The position numbers and the translations under genes are program-made. The notes under the pieces are model-generated. The model did no database searches. It was not told the DNA's origin and saw nothing but the letters and a program-made list of their open reading frames with translations. 64,000 nucleotides of DNA from assembly GCF_001039355.2 (NCBI RefSeq), contig NW_019775903.1, positions 107,600 to 171,599 on the forward strand, given 5' to 3'. Positions 52,039 through 61,797 of this stretch are shown here, in pieces; within the stretch, counting starts at the first letter, position 1; every line of letters starts with the position of its first letter. This DNA comes from Lingula anatina (lineage: Eukaryota; Brachiopoda; Lingulata; Lingulida; Lingulidae).

Positions 52039-52247
52039 CTGAAATTACAAAGAACAAAACCATCTACAGCTGAGTACTTTTTAAGGCAGCTACTTTGTAT
52101 ACATATATAAACCATCAACAAATAATAATAATGATAACATAAAATCATTTTGTGTCTGCCCACTAGCACTTTATCTACATGTTTATACAATCTATAAATT
52201 ATAATTAAGAAACTTTAGCAAAACTACAATATTATATTTGTGCTTAC

Positions 52248-52307
52248 ACTTGGATTGTTCCCTACTTGAAATTTCTTGACTTGCTGTCACAGTTACACCG
52301 GTTTCCA
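52248..52307 (-). CDS. Helentron cassette exon D (60 nt)
   Basis: The acceptor ATTTTTAG and the donor GTAAGC bound 60 nt encoding ETGVTVTASQEISSREQSK, phase 1 at both ends. It starts 269 bp from exon E, and the duplicated unit includes flanking intron sequence. Confidence 0.75.
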
Positions 52308-52458
52308 CTAAAAATTACAAAAAAAAAAAAAAAACATCTACAGCTGAGTAATTTTTAAGGCAGCTACCTTGTATACATATATAAACCATCAACAAATAAT
52401 AATAATAATAACACAAAAAACATTTATTGATAATGTGCAATTTAATTTTCATACTTAC

Positions 52459-52518
52459 TGTTTGATTCTTCCCTACTTGAAGTTTCTGGACTCCCTCCCA
52501 CATCTATACTAGTTTCCA
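52459..52518 (-). CDS. Helentron cassette exon C (60 nt)
   Basis: The acceptor TAATTTTAG and the donor GTAAGT bound 60 nt encoding ETSIDVGGSPETSSREESN, phase 1 at both ends. It is homologous to D and E with several substitutions that keep the frame open. Confidence 0.75.
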
Positions 52519-52726
52519 CTAAAATTACAAACAAAAAATCCACAGCTACAGCTTGAATGTTGGCTATTTGAGGTTACAATCTTTACTTTTCCAGCCTTAA
52601 TGATATGCACTCAAGTACAAATTAAAAAAAAAAAAAATTAAGATATATTCAACATGTCATTATTATAAATTTACAATAATACAGTCAACATATTTTTTTT
52701 AAAATTACAAAAAAATTCTTGCTTAC

Positions 52727-52786
52727 AGTTTGGTTGTTTCCTATTAAAAGTTTCAGCATCATCTTCAACACCCACATTGCCCTGTA
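52727..52786 (-). CDS. Helentron cassette exon B (60 nt, diverged)
   Basis: The acceptor ATCTTAG and the donor GTAAGC bound 60 nt encoding QGNVGVEDDAETFNRKQPN, phase 1 at both ends. It is the most diverged full-length copy, more acidic than the others, but it keeps the length and phase. Confidence 0.7.
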
Positions 52787-53190
52787 CTAAGATTATAAAT
52801 AAAATAATTTTCAATTCAATTCAATTTATTTCTGTACTGGTACATAGATTGTCATGACCTTGTACAATATGATATACAAATGATGATACAATACAGTTAG
52901 TGTATTACCATCTTTATATAATGAAGATAAGTACTAGTAAAATAATGACTACTTTCAGACAATAGTAAACTAATTATTAACACAGGTATTTTGCCTATAT
53001 ATTTACAAAAGTGACAACTAATATAAAAGTGAAAATATAAAATGCATAAAAAATGAAAAAAAAACAATCCTACCACATTACTTTAAATTCAAGAAATCAC
53101 TGTTATCCACATTAAAACAGTAAACAAATTAATTAAAAAAAGCTTCACAATCAAAACATTTATTTACAAAGAAATAATTTTCATGCTTAC

Positions 53191-53201
53191 ATTGTTCTGT
53201 G
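53191..53201 (-). pseudogene. Degenerate 11-nt remnant of a Helentron cassette exon
   Basis: The acceptor ATTTTAG and the donor GTAAGC are both preserved around only 11 nt (CACAGAACAAT). The start resembles exon B (TACAGGGCAAT), and the donor may have arisen within the old exon or after a 49-nt deletion. Including 11 nt would shift the frame, so this copy should be skipped or harmful. Confidence 0.5.
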
Positions 53202-53317
53202 CTAAAATTATAAAAAATAGTTACTTGGAAAAAACTGTAAACTATTTCTTAACACAAAAATTTTGTCAATATACTAAAAACATGATAGTTATTATGCAGT
53301 ACAGCTTTTATACTTAC

Positions 53318-53377
53318 TGTTTGATTGCTGTTTACTTAAAGGTCCTTGACTCTTTCCCACAGTTGTACTGTTTTCCA
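53318..53377 (-). CDS. Helentron cassette exon A (60 nt)
   Basis: The acceptor TAATTTTAG and the donor GTAAGT bound 60 nt encoding ENSTTVGKSQGPLSKQQSN, phase 1 at both ends. It is the first of the repeated exons in transcription order. The upstream intron shares ACCATCTACAGCT with the introns preceding D and E. Confidence 0.75.
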
Positions 53378-53668
53378 CTAAAATTACAAATAACAAAACC
53401 ATCTACAGCTAGAATTTAATTATTACCTGCTTGAAATTAAATAATTATGTTTAATAGCTGTATGAATCTACACTACATATGCAAATAAAAAATCCTAATA
53501 CATTCTGTATTATTCAAGCAATTACATTTCTTCGTTATTCCTACTTGATATAATTACATATTTATCAAAAAAAAAAAAACAAACAAACAAAAAAAAAAAA
53601 ACAAATAAATATTACTTGACATTCTTTTATATTTACACCATAACTATCAAAACTTTCATTTACTCTAC

Positions 53669-53740
53669 CTGTTTCATCGCTGTCCTCATTTCTAAGGTGT
53701 TCCATAGTAGTTTTGACTCCTTCTTCATCATAGACAATAC
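53669..53740 (-). CDS. Helentron exon 2 (72 nt)
   Basis: The acceptor GATTTGTAG and the donor GTAGAG bound 72 nt, phase 1 at both ends. It encodes an acidic peptide beginning IVYDEEGVKTTMEHL. It directly follows exon 1 and is not an obvious member of the 60-nt family. Confidence 0.7.
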
Positions 53741-53925
53741 CTACAAATCATTTTAATTTTTACACATACTTCCTAAAAATATTTTCTTACCTTATATCAT
53801 ATAATATTTATAATTTTTTATTCTTGTGACACATGATATTTTAATAATGCACACCCTTGATATAAATTTCAATTAACAATAAAGCAAAATTTTACTTTTA
53901 AATTGTTATATATTTCTCAACTTAC

Positions 53926-56647
53926 CAGAAAAATCAGGATGGTGTTTCGAAAGAAAATCAAATGCTTTTTTCACTGTTCTTGGACTTATTTTCTGATACA
54001 GATGATGACCTTTGTATCCAAGCTTTCTTTTTAGTTTAACTCTAATGAGTCCACTTTCACGTGGAGAGGCAGGTAATTTTGTAATTGTTTCCTTCACATT
54101 GGCTGGTACACACACAATAGGGCCATGGACTCCATGCTGTTGGCTTTTAGGCAATGAAACAATTTTCATAAAAGGTATTACTGGAGTTAAAAGTAACTGT
54201 TCAATTGGATTTAAAGTACCAATATCTCCTGGCATGTCCATAGATTTAATGCTATTTCCATTATAACTAATTGGTGATACTTTCTTCTTAGACATTTTCT
54301 GATGGCAGTAAGTGCATATCTTTTTCTCTGCTCCCATATCAATAATTTTGCTCAAAATTAATATTTCCTCCTGATAGTTTTGTTCTCTAAAAGCTTGTAC
54401 TTGGTTCCTAAAGCGAAGACGATTACAACAACAGCAAACAAACTCGGGGATTTCCTTACATTTCTTTTGGAAATTTTGTATGGCAAAATGTACATTTGTT
54501 TGCTGTTCTTTTAGCTTTTCCATCTTGAATCTTTTGGAATATATTCCTGGACTGCTCTTCCTCCAGCGTCTCTCACTTTCCCTTCTTTGCTCCTTAATGT
54601 GTTCTTGTGCACGATGTTTTTTCACTCTTTCTTGTATTTTCGTTTGTATTTTCTTCTGTGAATAGTATAATTTTCTTGCAATTCTTCTCTTTGCTTGAAC
54701 AATTTTTGAAGCCAGATATCTTTTTTCCCTCTCTTGTATTTTTCTTTTCACTTCAATCTTAGAACGGTGCAATTTTTGTTTTGCCTGTTTCTGTGATGAT
54801 TTTTCTGCATCTGCTAAGTATATCTTTTCCCTTGCTTGTCTAGCTGCTTTGACATCTTTTTGTGCACGTCGTTTACTGTCCCGTTCTTGTATGTATTGTT
54901 TTACTTCCCTGTCAGATCGATGTAGCTTCTGTTTTGTCTGTTTCTGTAATGATTTTTCTACATCTGCTAAATATTTCTTCTCCCTTCTTTGTCTAGCTTC
55001 TTTGACATCTTTTTCTGCACGTCGTTTACTGTCCCGTTCTTGTATGTATTGTTTTACTTCCCTGTCAGATCGATGTAGCTTCTGTTTTGCCTGTTTTCTT
55101 GATCTCGTTTCTACATCTGCTAAATATATCTCTTCCCTTCTTTGTGTAGCTGCTTTGACATCTTTCTGTGCACGTCGTTTACTGTCCCGTTCTTGTATAT
55201 ACTGTTTTACCTCCCTGTCAGATCGATGTAGCTTCTGTTTTGCTTGCTTTCTTGATCTCTTTTCTGCATCTGCTAAGTATATCTTTTCCCTTGTTTGTCT
55301 AGCTGCTTTGACATCTTTCTGTGCACGTCGTTTACTGTCCCGTTCTTGTATATACTGTTTTACCTCCCTGTCAGATCGATGTAGCTTCTGTTTTGCTTGC
55401 TTTCTTGATCTCTTTTCTGCATCTGCTAAGTATATCTTTTCCCTTGTTTGTCTAGCAGCCTTCACTTCTGGTACTTTACGACCTTTAGAATCACGTTCTC
55501 GTATCTTTTGTCGCACTTCTTCCTTAGATCTATGAGATTTCTGTTTAAGTTGCTTTTTTAATTTATTCTCTGGGCTAGCAAGAAACATATGCTCCCTTTT
55601 GCGTCTTGCATCTTTCACTTCTTCTTGTCCAAAATGGATTGCATCTTTTACCTTTCTTTGCTCTTTGATGTGTGCCTGTGACCTGTATACCTGTCCGCTT
55701 TCTTTCATCTTCTCCTGGACACTTGGCTTAGAAAGGTAGGTCCTTTTTTGCTCTTTTCGTTTCAACATTACTGCTATTTTCCTTCTATATTGTGCATCTC
55801 TTTTAATACTTTTTGTTTTAGTTATTGGCTGGGATTTGTAGGCTTTTACTTGTTCCTTTCTTTTTTCCTTTTTTTGCATATCTTCGTATTTCCTCTGCTT
55901 TTCGAAATAAGTTTTCAGTTCAAAGGAAAACAGATCATTTGTAAGTCTAACCTTGCAGGGTGTCACCTCAAAGGCAGTGCTATCATTTAAATTTAAAGAA
56001 GATGCTAAAGCCCTTAGATAGATAACAAGTTCACTTCGTGACCGCAGTTCCAAAACTGTGGCCTTCCCATTTGGGTCGGTCAGTCCTCTAGAATTTCTGC
56101 TATGAGAATCAAATATATAGTATCTGCCATCATGTTGTCCTAAAACCATTGTAGCATAACTTAATTCTTCTGAACCCATAAGAAAATAAAAATTCCCTGT
56201 TTGAGTATACCCAAGATCTACTGCATCTTCTAAATTATAAAATGGAGGACATGACTCCTGCATGCCCAAAGATCCATTCAAAGCTTCTTCTGTTCCAATA
56301 ATATAAGTACTCTCGTTGTACTCAACTTCAGTCGGCAACTCTGTAACAAGCAAGAATGTTTTTTCTCCTCGATTCCTTTGATAAAGATCATCACCAGCAT
56401 ACAAAATACTTTCTACATCTGTACTGTCCCACTCCCTGACATTCTTCACCTCGTTATATACAAGTGCCATCAAAGCCATGCAAGTACACTGTGAGCCAGC
56501 ATTGCCCTCTAAAAATATCTCACTTCCTTGATGAATCCTGCCTTGCACAAAAGAAACAATGGAATATCTCGAACTACGCAGAGCTCTCATGCTCTCTCTT
56601 TTTTTTGCCAAACTCTGTTTAGCACCCTGTTTGCTTTTTCGTGGCAT
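53926..56647 (-). CDS. Helentron first coding exon: cysteine protease, 51-aa repeats, DUF6570-like region
   Basis: The start ATG at 56647 has an A at -3. The frame is open to a stop at 53906, but the donor GTAAGT right after 53926 ends the exon in phase 1 after 907 codons. Residues about 30-235 resemble the papain-like C76/OTU-type proteases: QG (35-36), GSQC with Cys54, and FDSH with Asp180 and His182 as the likely catalytic set. Such proteases cleave ubiquitin-like modifiers in other systems; the role here is inferred. Residues about 350-640 are a Lys/Arg/Glu-rich array of 51-residue repeats, probably helical. CCCC (738-741) and CTYC (778-781) form a probable zinc-binding pair. Residues about 790-895 match the DUF6570-type segment usual in Helitron proteins, including GPIVCVPANV. 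Without the intron reading, this exon would look like a separate protein. Confidence 0.88.
54690..55615 (-). repeat. Coding minisatellite of 153-bp units (51 aa)
   Basis: Anchors of the type LADAEKRSRK recur at residues 356 (as LASPENKLKK), 407, 458, 509, 560 and 611 of exon 1, exactly 51 residues apart. The central units share the text KQKLHRSDREVKQYIQERDS. The outer units are diverged. The long antisense frame at 54849-55535 is a by-product of this repeat. Confidence 0.92.
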
Positions 56648-56674
56648 TATCTCCTTTTTCTTCTTTACAGCTAA

Positions 56675-57204
56675 CTAAAAAAAATAATAATATATATATC
56701 ATCATATGCTTAAAGTTTACTAGAGCAAAAAAGTTACAAATTGTTTTATAATATTCCACATTTGAAAATTACACATTATTGTTTTACAATACTATTGCCA
56801 AATAATGACACTTGAATGTAATTCACTGACTTACTACAATACCTCATATCTGTAGCTACAATGAAAAAAATGATTCGCTACATTACCTGTCTCAAAAATA
56901 TTAAATCATTATTCTCATAATCATATCTAAAACATTATTTCCTTGCCACTGCTTCACATCATTTCCAAAGTACTTGGTTTTTCCACTCTTTTCTAAGTAT
57001 GTAACAAACTTCCCACTAACTCAGCCTTACATAATAATGTACAATATGTGACACACTCCCCTTATAAACCTTCATTTCAATATATACCAAATGAACAAAA
57101 ACATATAAATAGAATTATTGTGTACATTATTTCAAATTCACACAACAAAAAATTATCTTTACTGCCATCCACATGTTCCATTTATACAAAAATTACAATC
57201 TTAC
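56675..57204 (-). other. Candidate 5' UTR intron of the Helentron gene
   Basis: A donor AAG/GTAAGA at 57204 and a T-rich acceptor ending TTTTAG at 56675 lie just upstream of the start codon on the minus strand. If used, the leader exon would be very short. This is inferred from splice consensus only. Confidence 0.3.
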
Positions 57205-57262
57205 CTTAATATCTTGTCTGCTAAAAACTAGCTTTTCTTTTCTCTTTCTTTAAACCTGGGCC

Positions 57263-57268
57263 TTATAT
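57263..57268 (-). promoter_or_regulatory. Candidate TATA box of the Helentron gene
   Basis: TATAAG on the minus strand within AGATATAAGG, about 60 bp upstream of the candidate leader-exon donor. It would give a leader of about 30 nt. Confidence 0.25.
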
Positions 57269-58436
57269 CTTGCTTTCTGCTTTCCAGACTTCTTTCCTTC
57301 TCTATAATCCAAGCAGTCAGTACACTGTAAAATATTTTTATTTCTACAGTTTTCCCCCAAAGCTTGGTATTCCTTCTTCTAGCTGATTTAAGAACCATGA
57401 AAGCTGTTAGGTCTCCCTAGACTGCACATTTTTATAACCCATGCAACAAAAAACCTTCATTGTTTGGAAATACTGTATAATTATGCTAATAATTTCATAA
57501 AGATCTTTATTTCAAGAAACACTGTAAGCCTATAACACTCTATCACCATATTGAATAGTACACTGTATTCCCATTGTAAAATATGAATAGTTCATCATTT
57601 AATGCCCTCATTTAAATGTATCTTATCATTTCTCAAAACAATATATTCACGGTGACACACAATGAAAATGTCTCTCTGTTCAACCCAGGTAAATTAGATG
57701 TAAATTGTCACTTCAGTGAACACTGAGTGTCCAGTGTACACAGCTATCTCACCAATTAAACCCTTCATTTAAATATAAATAACCAATTTAACATAACAAT
57801 GTGTCCAGTGGTATAATATATGCTTTTCATGCAATTAATCTCTCTCTAAATGTATAATAAGTTTAAATGGATAATAACTCTTCATTTTGGCCAAAAAATG
57901 ATTTTTCCTAAAGAAACAACAATTTTCCCATACTTATCAATGGTTAATGGATCTATTTTAACATTTCTTATTGAAGTGGTTCTAAGCAAAAGTTTTCGTA
58001 TTTTGTTGGTCCATATCATGTTTGAGGAGAATATGAAGTTATAAGTTCTAAGCTTTTGTAGTTACTGGGTATACTTAAAAAATAGGAACCAAGATGAATA
58101 AATATTAATTAATCCATTATTTTATAATCAAATATTTTTGAATCTAATGCACTTGACTAGGAAATAAGTTATGTTTAATGTATTTAGCCTTTATTGTTTA
58201 GAATGATCACAATTATAAAAAAAATATCAAAAATAAAAATGTCCTTCCATAACACTATTTTATAAGTTTTCCCTATAAAATGTCAAAAAAAATCATAATT
58301 AATCATCAAAATCTAACATTTCTTTTGGATTCTGATGTCTTGTTGTGTCTGGTTTCAGAAATTAGAAGTTTTGTAAGTAGGATTCTTTTTTTAAATTTTG
58401 ATGTCTGCCACCAAATACCACGGAGTGGCCCTTAAA
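57269..58436. other. No gene recognised; probable Helentron upstream region
   Basis: AT-rich sequence without a supported frame. A segment at about 57697 (GTCACTTCAGTGAACACT) resembles one at about 62958. It may belong partly to the transposon and partly to older repeats. Confidence 0.35.
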
Positions 58437-59895
58437 AGCATTTTAAAATCCCATTCCTATTCCTACAAAACCTAATAACTTTATATCAAAAGCAATCAGA
58501 ATATATTTTCTTCATTTGTTTACATTGATTATATATGTTTAAAAAGTATAAAGAGGGCACTTTTAATATACTTTAATATGGCAACAACTATTTAGAAAAC
58601 TTCATGTTTCACAAATAAAATACCTATAACCATTAAAAAATTTTGATAATCATTTATAGTTAGAATTCAAGAATTTTAAAACCCCATCCTTATTCCTAGA
58701 AATACTAAAAAATTTATATCAAAAGTAATCAAAATATATTTTCTTGCATTTCTCATAAAAAACAGTTGTAAACATTTTTTACTAACTTCAAAATACAAAT
58801 TTGATTACATAATTTTTAGTATGGTAACACCTCTTTACAAAACATGTTTCCCAAATAAAAAGACTATAACCATTAAAAGTATTTTTGATAATCTTTTATA
58901 GATAGAATTCCACGACTTTTAAATCCCATCCCTATTCCTAAAAAACCTAATAACTTTATATCAAAAGCAATCAAAATATTTTCTTCATTTGTTTACATTG
59001 ATTAGATATGTTTAAAATGGATAAAGTGGGCATATTTAATTTACTTTAGTATGGCAACACCTCTTTACAAAACTTCATGTTTTACAAATAAAATGCCAAT
59101 AACCATTGAGAAATTTTGATAAGCATTTATAGTTAGAATTCCGGAATTTTAAAATCCCATCCTTATTTCTAGAAATACTAAAAACCATTTATAGTTAGAA
59201 TTCCATTTATAGTTAGAATTCCAGAATTTTAAAATCCCATCCTTATTTCTAGAAATACTAAAAACTTTATATCAAAAGTAATCAAAATATATTTTCTTCA
59301 TTTTTCACATTGATGAGATATGTTTAAAATGGATAAAGTGGGCATATTTAATTTACTTTAGTATGGCAACACCTCTTTACAAAACTTCATGTTTTACAAA
59401 TAAAATGCCAATAACCATTGAGAAATTTTGATAAGCATTTATAGTTAGAATTCCGGAATTTTAAAATCCCATCCTTATTTCTAGAAATACTAAAAACCAT
59501 TTATAGTTAGAATTCCATTTATAGTTAGAATTCCAGAATTTTAAAATCCCATCCTTATTCCTAGAAATACTAAAAACTTTATATCAAAAGTAATCAAAAT
59601 ATATTTTCTTCATTTTTCACATTGATGAGATATGTTTAAAATGGATAAAGTGGGCATATTTAATTTACTTTAGTATGGCAACACCTCTTTACAAAACTTC
59701 ATGTTTTACAAATAAAATGCCAATAACCATTGAGAAATTTTGATAAGCATTTATAGTTAGAATTCCAGAATTTTAAAATCCCATCCTTATTCCTAGAAAT
59801 ACTAAAAACTTTATATCAAAAGTAATCAAAATATATTTTCTTCATTTTTCACATTGATGAGATATGTTTAAAATGGATAAAGTGGGCATATTTAG
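58437..59895. repeat. Satellite-like tandem array with 312-bp higher-order unit
   Basis: AAATCCCATCC-type anchors recur through the array with a basic period of about 231-242 bp. In the right half an internal 81-bp duplication (GTTAGAATTCCATTTATAG region) produces a 312-bp unit. GCCAATAACCATTGAGAAAT starts at 59095, 59407 and 59719, exactly 312 bp apart. The right-hand copies are almost identical and the left-hand ones diverged. Non-coding. It lies upstream of the Helentron promoter and may be a subterminal part of the element. Confidence 0.88.
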
Positions 59896-60413
59896 TATAA
59901 TTTATCTTCTCTTCCACTATTTTGTTAAGTATTAAACATTTTTGTCACTAAGACATCCTTAAACTATGACAATTATACAGCAAAATATTTAATTATACTT
60001 ATTTCTGAAAATGTTTATAGTATTATTTCAATTATTATATTTATAGCAATAAAGAATTGTATTCTTCCTTCATCTGGTGACATTTAATAAAGTAAACACA
60101 TTTTAAATACATTATTAGTACCACCACCATGACTTCTGGCACTACTCTTGGTTTTCAAAGAAAACATTCAACTCACCCTTATACCTTGTATCCTGCCAAA
60201 CCAGCTGTTATTTTCCTTCTATAAGCTAACACAGTGGGTTGACTACAGAGATTCCTCTATTTCTACAGGTGTCAGACAACCTCTGAACTTCACTTCTTCA
60301 CTGACTGATACTGAGATTGGGACAATTTTTATACACTACAAACAAAGACATCTCTCATAACAAATGAATTCCAGTTAAATTATACTGCACATAATGTTAT
60401 CAGTTTCATACAT
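59896..60413. other. No gene recognised
   Basis: AT-rich sequence with one 70-codon frame (60148-60360) lacking motifs. It ends in ACAT at 60410-60413, the left target duplication of the next element. Confidence 0.45.
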
Positions 60414-60425
60414 GGGCAATTTCAC

Positions 60426-60840
60426 GGTAACGGACGTAAGGACATGAGGCTTTCAGGTTCAATATTTCTTAATGTGTAAATGATTTTTAGTTTTTTTCTA
60501 TTATGATTTTATAGTACTCACTTAGTACTATATATGTGCTTTATTTCATGACCCAAGCTTATTTAATATTTGAGATATTTCATTTTAAGTAGCGGTAACG
60601 GACGTAAGCAGAAAAATTCATTTTCTCAGAGATGAGATTTTAAGATGAAAAGTCTGTGAAGTGTGAGACTTTTGGAAACAAAAATGTTTTTGTATGCAAA
60701 CCTTACACATTTTAGTTTACAAAAATAGACCTAAGAAATTTCTATTCCAAATTTCATGAAAGCTGTGTATCCTTTATTTTGAGGGGTGATGGTAACGGAC
60801 GTAAGTAACGGACGTAATCTGTGAAAGTAACGGACATAAA
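60426..60840 (+). repeat. Left cluster of GTAACGGACGTAAG motifs
   Basis: GGTAACGGACGTAAG lies at 60426-60440, 60594-60608 and 60791-60805. It is followed by GTAACGGACGTAAT (60805-60818) and AGTAACGGACATAAA (60826-60840). All are in the same orientation, at irregular spacing, within otherwise AT-rich DNA. Confidence 0.92.
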
Positions 60841-61288
60841 TTATTGAAAAATGATGTAAGAAGTTGTTTTATGTTTAAAACTTTAGGCTTTGGATTAAAT
60901 ATAATTTAGAACTTATTTTCACATATTGGAATTTCAAGATTTTTCAGAAAAAAAGATTTTAAAACAACTTTATTCAGTTGAGCATAACAAAGTAACTGAT
61001 TAGTATACGAACAATTAACATTTCTTGAAGAGGTAAATTTTCCTTTCTGAAAAGTACAACGAGAACATGTTTAGGGTATCTGGTCAAAATGTATTTATGT
61101 GTGAAGATATAGTGCACTTCTAAATTCTTTAAAAGTATATGCATGCTAAACGTTTCAATACTACAAAGTTTATTATGACTATTCGGTGTTCAATGACACA
61201 CCAAATTACGGTAATGTGCCAAGCATTGTGACTGGTCCAATCAATCCGACCAAAAAATTATATTCTAAAATTAATTTTCAAACATTTA

Positions 61289-61546
61289 GGCTTCGTTCAC
61301 ATGCAATGTCTATTTTCTAAAAATCTTTTTTCTATTCGCGCTATCTTATGATCACGGTCTGTGCCCTGAATATCCCGCCGCGTAATTACTGGCAGCGCGA
61401 GCCAGTTACTTATAGTAACTTATAGTAACTGGCTCGCGCTGCCAGTAATTACGCCGCGGGATATTCAGGGCACAGACTGTGATCATAAGACATACCGCGA
61501 ATAGAAAATAGAATTTAGAAAATAGACATTGCATGTGAATGAAGCC
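61289..61546. mobile_element. Palindromic MITE, PIF/Harbinger-like, TTA-flanked
   Basis: An almost perfect 258-bp inverted repeat begins GGCTTCGTTCACATGCAA and ends with its complement. TTA lies on both sides (61286-61288 and 61547-61549). The arms meet at a short TTATAGTAAC-repeat centre. The TTA duplication and GG-starting ends fit PIF/Harbinger MITEs. The arms are GC-rich (GGCAGCGCGAGCC), unlike the host element. No frame is present. Confidence 0.8.
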
Positions 61547-61797
61547 TTAGTCCAAACGTCAAAATCATACGACAGAATTTTTTTCTTGTTCTGATTATTC
61601 AACCACATTGTCATCAAGACATGATAAATTTTCAAGCCTGTGAAATAGATGCTGCATGCCTCAGCCCATTTGTCAATAGTCCTTTCAATAGCTCTTGTCA
61701 ATGAGAAAGAAACAATTAATTTAAGATCAAATCTGGAAGCGAGACATACCTTTCATTTCCTATGTGCCTGATGACAACAATAATGCTTATAGACATA

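Larger units (their letters stand above)
47179..57268 (-). mobile_element. Helentron (Helitron2-type rolling-circle transposon), apparently intact gene
   Basis: The minus-strand gene is read here as eight coding exons: 53926-56647, 53669-53740, 53318-53377, 52727-52786, 52459-52518, 52248-52307, 51979-52038 and 47179-51680. All seven introns are phase 1 with GT-AG borders. The summed coding length is 7,596 nt, giving about 2,531 residues with no internal stop at any junction. The combination of HUH Rep, PIF1 helicase and a C-terminal EEP nuclease is diagnostic of Helentrons, which move by rolling-circle replication. The coordinates cover the coding region and a candidate promoter only; the terminal sequences were not identified. 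The tandem array at 58.4-59.9 kb may belong to the element. Confidence 0.85.

Noticed and set aside
51979-53377. Regularly sized 60-nt repeats, CRISPR-like at first sight
   Set aside because: The repeats are homologous but diverged, bounded by AG and GT, unevenly spaced, and sit in frame inside a eukaryotic transposon gene.
54849-55535. 228-codon plus-strand frame, repetitive and Cys/Ser/Phe-rich
   Set aside because: It is the antisense of the 51-residue repeat of the Helentron exon; each 153-bp unit happens to be open on both strands.
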